A DNA stretch of 64,000 nucleotides, taken from Prostheceraeus crozeri. Its lineage: Eukaryota; Platyhelminthes; Polycladida; Euryleptidae. A program made the translations under genes and the position numbers. The stretch covers positions 1,389,001-1,453,000 of the forward strand of contig CAJQUW010005533.1 in NCBI GenBank assembly GCA_907163375.1. The letters are read 5' to 3'. Each line of letters begins with the position of its first letter. The stretch's first letter is position 1. Under the pieces are notes generated by a model that saw nothing but the letters and a program-made list of their open reading frames with translations, had not been told where the DNA came from and made no database searches. Shown piece after piece: positions 58,245 to 64,000 of the stretch.

Positions 58245-60336
58245 CAGCGTGAGACGTGGTGGTGGTCTTGTGAGGTACAAAGAGCTATAAAGAACAAGAA
58301 ATTGGCTTTCAAAAGGTGGCAGAAGTCAAAAACTGATAATGACCGTAAAATGTACAAGGATGCGTCAAAATTGTCTAAGAAAGCTGTTGCAAAGGCCAGA
58401 GAAGAATCGTGGCAGACATTGAGCAGGAACATCAGTAAGACCGAAACGCAAAACAAGATGTTCAGGATTGCGCGACAAATGAAAACAGAAGGGAAAGATG
58501 TAGTTCAAGGAAACTTCGTGAAAAGTGAAACAGGAGAGATTTTAGTTGAAGAAGCAGACATCAAAATCCGTTGGAAAGAGTACTTCGAAGGATTGCTAAA
58601 CAAAAGCAGCAACTTCACCATCGATGAGCCAATTATAACTGAAGGACCCACAGAAAGAGTGACTGAGGAGGAAGTACGTAGTGCTCTATGCGACATGAAA
58701 AATGGTAGAGCTCCTGGACCATCAGGCCTCTCAGTTGAACTGCTTAAGGGAGCTGGTGAAGATACTGTAATGAGACTGGTGACAGTATTTCAGGAGGCAA
58801 TCGACAGTGGCGGTCTGCCGTCTCAATGGCAAAGAAGCCTGACTATCCCCATTTACAAGGGGAGAGGTGATTCTCTGGAATGCGGCAATTACAGAGGGAT
58901 TCGCCTGCTGGAACATGGTATGAAGCTGTTTGAGAAGGTCATAGAGAGGAGGTTGAGGAAGCTAATTAGCATTGATTGCCGGCAGTTTGGTTTCCGAAGA
59001 GGGAAATCTACAACTGATGCTGTCTTTATCCTTCGTCAGTTGCAAGAAAAGTACAGCCAAAAGAAGAAGAAGCTCTACCATGTGTTCGTCGATCTCGAAA
59101 AGGCTTTCGACAGAGTCCCTACAGAAATCATCGAATGGGCATTGCGCAGACAAGGAGTTCCTGAGAGATTGGTTTCGGTTGTAATGTCCATGTATCGGAG
59201 TTCAAGAACGCAAATCGTGACAAAGTTTGGTCTGTCGGAGGAACTGGACGTCGGCATGGGAGTACACCAAGGGTCAGCGCTTAGCCCCTTGCTGTTCATT
59301 ACAGTGATGGAGGAAGCGTCCAAAGATTGTCGAGGATCCGGCCCATGGGAGTTGCTGTACGCCGATGATCTGGTTTTAACAGCTGCCTCCAAGCAAGAAG
59401 CCATTGATATGTTTTCAAGATGGAAGGATGGTTTAGAGGGGCGTGGCTTGAAGATCAACGGGGCGAAGTCCAAGGTCATGGTAACTGGGAAGAGCAAAGA
59501 ACGCACCAAGTCTGGAAAGTGGCCGTGCAGTTGTTGTGGCAGGGGAGTCGGAGCAAACTCGATCTTTTGTGTTTCCTGCAAATTGTGGTGTCACAAAAAG
59601 TGCTCCCGATTGCGATCATTTCAAGGAATAACAGGCTTCCGATGTCCGAAGTGCGCGGATGTTCCCAACTCGCCTGAGGATGATTCACTTAATGTGAATG
59701 GGATCGTCCTACAAGAGGTCCAAGATTTTTGTTACCTCGGAGATGTCGTGGACTCAGAGGCAAGCGCAGAAGGAGCGGTTCGGACTCGCATCGCGGCTTC
59801 ATGGACGAAATGGAGAGAATTGGCCAGTCTTCTTACCAACAAAGGCATCCCATTGAAGTGTAGAGCCCATGTGTATGAGATGTGTGTAAGATCAGTTCTC
59901 ATCTACGGCGCAGAAACGTGGCCCCTCAGCCTAAGGCTGGTTGAACTTCTGAGAAGTACTGACAGACGAATGCTGAGGTATATGGCAAAGGTCAGGTTGA
60001 AAGACAAAGTTACAAGCGAAGAAGTAGCGAGACGCTGTGGTTTGCCCGAACTTCCAGTCCGCCTGCGGCAAAGACGTCTGCGCTGGTTTGGCCACGTAAG
60101 AAGAGCCAATGGTGATGTCATTAATGAAGTTTACAACTTGTCAGTCGATGGTTGCCGTCCACCTGGTAGACCTAAGAAGACTTGGCAAGCCTGTATCCAT
60201 GAAGATCTGGAGTCTCTGGAGGTGTCGGAAGACATTGCTCTAGATCGTTCGAGATGGAAACGGGTCATCGCATCTACGTCCAGCCCCGGAACCGGGAAGA
60301 AGAGACGCAAAACGAGGAAGTAAGAAGTAGTAAGTT
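58245..60336 (+). mobile_element. 5'-truncated LINE (non-LTR retrotransposon)
   Basis: Coding sequence begins abruptly at RETWWWSCEVQRAIKNKKLA (58248), the usual linker between endonuclease and reverse transcriptase. The endonuclease half is therefore missing, as in ordinary 5' truncation. The 3' end is close after the stop (TAAGAAGTAGTAAG). Clade is not certain: the layout resembles RTE/CR1-related elements with a C-terminal zinc finger. Confidence 0.85.
58248..60323 (+). CDS. LINE reverse transcriptase with C-terminal PHD-like finger
   Basis: A frame of about 690 codons is open to a stop at 60321. Counting from 58302, landmarks are NGRAPGPSGLSVELLK (about residue 133), FGFRRGKSTTDAVF, the catalytic FVDLEKAFDRVP (about 265), VHQGSALSPLLF, and the YADD box (352). 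After the RT comes a cysteine cluster (about 408-450): CSCC, FCVSC, WCHKKC and RCPKC, in C4HC3 spacing like a PHD finger. A C-terminal LRWFGHVRR / PPGRPKKTW / DRSRWKRV region follows. No stop or shift is visible, so the insertion is probably recent, though unable to move itself without its endonuclease. Confidence 0.85.
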   Translation, partial: RETWWWSCEVQRAIKNKKLAFKRWQKSKTDNDRKMYKDASKLSKKAVAKAREESWQTLSRNISKTETQNKMFRIARQMKTEGKDVVQGNFVKSETGEILVEEADIKIRWKEYFEGLLNKSSNFTIDEPIITEGPTERVTEEEVRSALCDMKNGRAPGPSGLSVELLKGAGEDTVMRLVTVFQEAIDSGGLPSQWQRSLTIPIYKGRGDSLECGNYRGIRLLEHGMKLFEKVIERRLRKLISIDCRQFGFRRGKSTTDAVFILRQLQEKYSQKKKKLYHVFVDLEKAFDRVPTEIIEWALRRQGVPERLVSVVMSMYRSSRTQIVTKFGLSEELDVGMGVHQGSALSPLLFITVMEEASKDCRGSGPWELLYADDLVLTAASKQEAIDMFSRWKDGLEGRGLKINGAKSKVMVTGKSKERTKSGKWPCSCCGRGVGANSIFCVSCKLWCHKKCSRLRSFQGITGFRCPKCADVPNSPEDDSLNVNGIVLQEVQDFCYLGDVVDSEASAEGAVRTRIAASWTKWRELASLLTNKGIPLKCRAHVYEMCVRSVLIYGAETWPLSLRLVELLRSTDRRMLRYMAKVRLKDKVTSEEVARRCGLPELPVRLRQRRLRWFGHVRRANGDVINEVYNLSVDGCRPPGRPKKTWQACIHEDLESLEVSEDIALDRSRWKRVIASTSSPGTGKKRRKTRK

Positions 60337-60809
60337 ATCCTATATATCCGTGACTTATCCTGCCACTGTGGCCTCGGTCAAGATTCCTCCACCACACACG
60401 TCATTTTCTGCTATTTATGGATTTTTCGTTGAGGCAAAAAGCAAGTTCTAGATTTGTGACATCAAGTTTACACCGTCTGCATGTTTCAATCAATGATGAG
60501 AATGAGGCAACGGGGGCCCAGCGGATATACATGTTTCAAATGGGGCTCCAAATAGAGAAAATTAGAGAAAATATTAAGCAGATTGATTGGGGCCCCCGCG
60601 GATTTCCGCAGATCTGTGGAAAATTCTCATCCCTGATTAATGTGAAAAATCTGCCAATCATTCTACAAGTATCTTATTGATTTATGAACGATGGCATTGA
60701 TTATTGACATTGAATTATTTCAGAGGTTGTTTTGAACTAATGACATTTTGGCTGTTCGTAGGACCGAGTTTGAATGCTCGTTATCTAATATGAAAGACAT
60801 CGTTATTAT
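60337..60809. other. No gene recognised
   Basis: Short spacer between the LINE and the mariner-like element with no recognised feature. Confidence 0.4.
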
Positions 60810-61874
60810 CAGGGTGATTCAAAAGTCGGTGCAAAAAGTAAACGGCGATATCTCAGTGATTATTTAAGATATCAACCTAATTTTTTCTTCTTTAAGTTGT
60901 CAAAGGAATGGGATTTGATAATCTATTTGTTACATTAGCACACTAATTCATTCCTTTGCTGAAAATTTTAGAGGTTTTCGCTATCATTTATATGCTTTAT
61001 AGTTGCTCGAATTATTCACTGCATCGTACTTGCAATCTCTGTTTGCTGACTCAGTGCATAAGTATCCAGTTCATAGATATCCAACATTTGAACATACAAA
61101 CTGATGTTCAAGTTCATAGATATCCAACATTTGAACGCAAAACTGATGTTAACAAAGACACAGGCATCATTCGCTATGGATTTTCAGACGCGAAAAGAGC
61201 TGTTAAAACTTTATCATCAGAATGGTGAGAATCTGACTTCTTGTATTCGAGCTTATAACCGCTTGCATAATGTTAAGAAATGTCGATTTTCTTACAATGC
61301 CATCAAAAAGTTGATAGCACGGTTTGATGAAACTGGGTCTGTCATGGACCGACCTATCACTGGAAGACCTTCAGTCCTTCAGAATTGCATTGAAGATGTG
61401 GATCTGACTCTTCGACATCATCCTCTTGGTACAACATCGACTCGTCGCATCTCTGATGAAATTGAACTGATAATATTCAGAACTGATAAATGCTATCTCA
61501 GACGTTCTTTACCGAGCTGAATTGCTGGTTGAGGTAAATGGTGATGTTTTTGAGTATTCAAAATGAATCTTTGTTTCCTTAATATGATCTTATTTGAAAA
61601 TCGCTTGTTATTATTTTAAAAAGTTTGGAAGAGAAAAACATAGTGGGAATAAACAAAAATTGAATTAATACATTAATACAAAAGAATAATTATTGTGCTA
61701 ATGAACAAAAACTGAATTAATAAATTCAGTTAAAAAAATAATTAGTGTGCAAATGTAGCAAATAGATTATCAAATCCCATTCCACAACTTAAAGAAGAAA
61801 AAATTAGGTCGGTATCTTAAATAATCACTGAGATATCGCCGTTTACTTTTTGCACCGACTTTTGAATCACCCTG
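60810..61874 (+). mobile_element. Mariner-like deletion derivative with long inverted ends
   Basis: Inverted repeats of about 135 bp (60810-60950 and 61737-61874) are about 95% identical and begin CAGGGTGATTCAAAAGTCGG. Between them is only the N-terminal part of a transposase. TAT occurs on both outer sides, not an unambiguous TA. Size and structure fit an internally deleted IS630/Tc1/mariner-type element. Confidence 0.8.
61104..61520 (+). pseudogene. Mariner-like transposase, N-terminal HTH only
   Basis: The frame includes DFQTRKELLKLYHQNGENLT, FSYNAIKKLIARFDETGSV and PITGRPSVL. These correspond to a helix-turn-helix region with the (F/L)xETGSVxDxPxxGRP signature of mariner/Tc-type and DUF4817-like proteins. 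The catalytic DDE/D domain is absent: the frame ends within 40 codons of the HTH. Confidence 0.75.
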
Positions 61875-62824
61875 TATATATATACATCCATCAGCAAATG
61901 AAACAAAAAACAAACGTGTGTGATTGTAAATTGTCACGAGCACTATTTCGTTTCTAGTCTGTTAATTTACGGCTACTTGTAAATCTGACTGCATCCAAGA
62001 TTATTATAAAGTGTATGCATAGCTTTAGGCTTCTAATGCTGTTGGAGTAGCAGTTATATTTTATTGAATTTCAAGAGTTACGAAGAGCTGAGTCGATTTT
62101 TATGTGAAGGTGAAAGGTGAAATCCTCTTCGCTGACTTATTGTAAGTACAATAGTTTTGATTTTATTGTGATTTGGGTCTACCTGCTAAAGGTGAAGGTG
62201 CTAAAAGTTATTTAGCAGCAATGCAGAACAATCAATTAGTGACGGCAGAGCATCATAAATTTGGTCAATAGCAAGGAAGCTGTTATTTTAGCGATAAGAT
62301 TGGCAAAAGGGACACACTCTAAATTTGAAGATAGATTGAACAAAGTGGGCCTAGTAAATGTTTTTGAAATAATTGAGTCACAAATCCAATAACGCGGTTA
62401 ACTTATCCATGGTTCGTGGTAAAAAATGACAAAACCATTATTCCACCAGTCGGTAATTTTATGAACAATACATCAAAACAATGCAAAGTGATTGCACTCT
62501 CTTCTACATTATCTATTATTTTAGAACGATGTATTATATATAGTCATTCTTGAAAACTGAAAAAACTTAAAATTTAGATTGTGCGACTAAATATTTTAAC
62601 CATAGTTGAGAATTATGGAACAAGGAACTGTCCTGAGTAGAGAATTTTGAGTTCATAATGATTTGTGGCATTTTAATGAACGAAAGTAGATCCATCATTA
62701 TAATTGAAAACCGAATCCCAGACTTCTAGCTTCTAGTGAATACAAGTGATAAGTTTTCAACTCTTTTGCTGTCTTTGCTCAAGATATTTTCAAGACATCA
62801 CTATGACCACGATAAACGAATGAA
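61875..62824. other. No gene recognised
   Basis: AT-rich spacer between the mariner-like element and the LTR. Nothing supported. Confidence 0.4.
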
Positions 62825-63300
62825 TGTTTGAGCGCAGTCAAGTATGTTTTATTAAATGCATGTTCTGGTATGTTGACTGTAAGAACGAATTTCTGGCCCA
62901 AACTCACTTAAGTATATTGAAGCAATATATCAAAATACACTTACGACCACTTAAGTCACCAGTTTACAATACGTACAAACCGAAACTGTCAGATCACAAA
63001 ATTGCTTAGTAACAGCTTCTCAAAAGTCAAAAAAGCTATATCATCAATAATCACAGAAATTACTGGCTTACTATGACACATACATAGTCTGTTACAAAAA
63101 CACTAACGCTTAGATTCTATATACAGTCCAGGATCGCATAGCTATATCAACTTACCATCAAATATCAATGTTACCGCGAACGCAAGATTTCTAGGTTCAG
63201 CCGATAATAAAAATGCGATCAACTCGCGAAATTTCATATAAGGTCATGAGAGAATCGAGTAATTAAATGACACGTTAAAACAAAAGTAATAACTCTTACA
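62825..63300 (-). repeat. Putative 3' LTR of a Ty3/Gypsy-like element
   Basis: Read on the minus strand this begins TGTAAGAG directly after a short purine-rich tract (ATGGGGGA, 63301-63309). It would end near CAAACA at 62825, about 25 bases after an AATAAA signal. TG...CA ends fit an LTR. The partner LTR is outside the window, so the inner limit is good and the outer limit is a guess. Confidence 0.45.
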
Positions 63301-63350
63301 TCCCCCATGATTTGTAAATCATTGGCAGGATACTTGGACACATGAACAGT

Positions 63351-64000
63351 TCAACGAATCAGAAAGTCTGATAGGTGGTTTGGTCTTCGTCTTGTACGTT
63401 CACTTCTGCGAGGTTGAGTAGGCACCGTCACATTGGCGTCAGTAATTCCTTGAATTGCATCTTGTACAGAAATATCACTACAATCACTGAGGCTTGAGTA
63501 AGAATGATTGTCATTTTCATCAGAAGAGAAGGAGTCCGAATTATCAGATAGTTCACCATAAGTTGCAGTTACTCTGTGCGGTCCAGTCCAAGCAGAATCA
63601 CATTTACCATCACTTCTAACATAAACCTTGTCACCAACAACAAAAGGATTTCTCTCGTTATATTCCACATTCGATTGCACTTCAGAAGGCCTTTTCCACT
63701 CACTGACATCCTCACACATAAGCGGTCGCTCTCCACTAACGCTTGGCATTCGACTCCGAACATGAAACAACAATGTAAATGGAGGAACGTGACCAAAACT
63801 GCTAGTAGAATTGTACCAAAAAACACACTGATGAACTGAATTTCTCGAACGAGCGATCATTGTCTTTATGGTCTTGTGATTCCTTTCACTGATGCCATTT
63901 CCACGAGGTCTGTACGCACAACAGTATTCTTGGACAACACCCCATTCACTCATCAAGTTTTTAAAATCAACACTTCTGTACACTGCACCATTATCAGACA
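63351..64000 (-). pseudogene. Ty3/Gypsy-like pol, integrase 3' part (fossil, runs off the edge)
   Basis: The visible part shows the integrase core (GVVQEYCCAYRPRGNGISER), a GPY/F-like module (NPFVVGDKVYVR then WTGPHRVTATYG) and a C-terminal RRSERTRRRP-type tail. This places it with Ty3/Gypsy-like LTR retroelements. The portion inside the window looks whole, and the rest of the element continues beyond base 64000. An adjacent purine-rich tract and putative LTR follow at lower coordinates. Confidence 0.8.

Overview
The window is animal nuclear DNA. It is AT-rich by eye, has GT-AG introns and no bacterial-style operons, and is crowded with transposable elements. The two recognisable host genes are a voltage-gated calcium-channel alpha2/delta-like gene and a POP5 (RNase P/MRP subunit) gene, both on the minus strand. 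The mix of Penelope-like, pogo/Tigger, hAT, mariner-like, Ty3/Gypsy and LINE elements, plus frequent ACATGTA strings, suggests a marine invertebrate. I cannot name the species.

From 1 to about 30.2 kb the backbone is the alpha2/delta-like gene, read right to left. Seven exons have matching phases: 30165-30243, 29083-29196, 26571-26630, 25270-25459, 10760-10891, 4185-4263 and 3058-3208. They encode the N-terminal helical region, the VWA_N domain and the start of the VWA domain with its metal-binding DxSxS motif. The signal-peptide exon lies further right and was not found. The rest of VWA and the Cache region lie beyond base 1. The introns hold most of the mobile DNA: a Penelope-like element with head-to-head partial copies (5075-8656, target duplication about 14 bp), a Merlin-like non-autonomous element with a 20-bp minisatellite (8718-10351), a 3.1-kb pogo/Tigger element (11129-14249), a tRNA-derived SINE (about 15649), a 3.2-kb hAT element (16139-19338) and a CpG-rich cluster with an inverted repeat (22224-24062).

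From 30.2 to 53 kb I see mostly decayed repeats. A SINE at 30.4-32.0 kb is split by a 1.43-kb transposon with a 6-bp target duplication. There are LINE and reverse-transcriptase fragments (32.0-33.8 kb), a second type of SINE (36241-36465), a TA-flanked MITE (36975-37438), an integrase-like fossil (about 40.3 kb), a tRNA-like relic (41552-41625), a CpG-rich candidate first exon (about 42.7-42.95 kb), and several hAT-type elements with 8-bp target duplications (44976-46643, 47634-47660, 51473-52037).

From 53 to 64 kb there is the POP5 gene (53465-53905) between two diverged direct repeats, a 0.6-kb foldback palindrome (54684-55302), a young-looking 5'-truncated LINE with an open 673-codon reverse-transcriptase frame (58245-60336), a mariner-like deletion derivative with about 135-bp inverted ends (60810-61874), and the 3' end of a Ty3/Gypsy-like LTR element that runs off the right edge.

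Apart from the two host genes, the content is mobile DNA and its remains. I found no bacterial, CRISPR or viral-defence system. The target duplications and terminal repeats given below were read directly from the bases. Superfamily names rest on known family traits.
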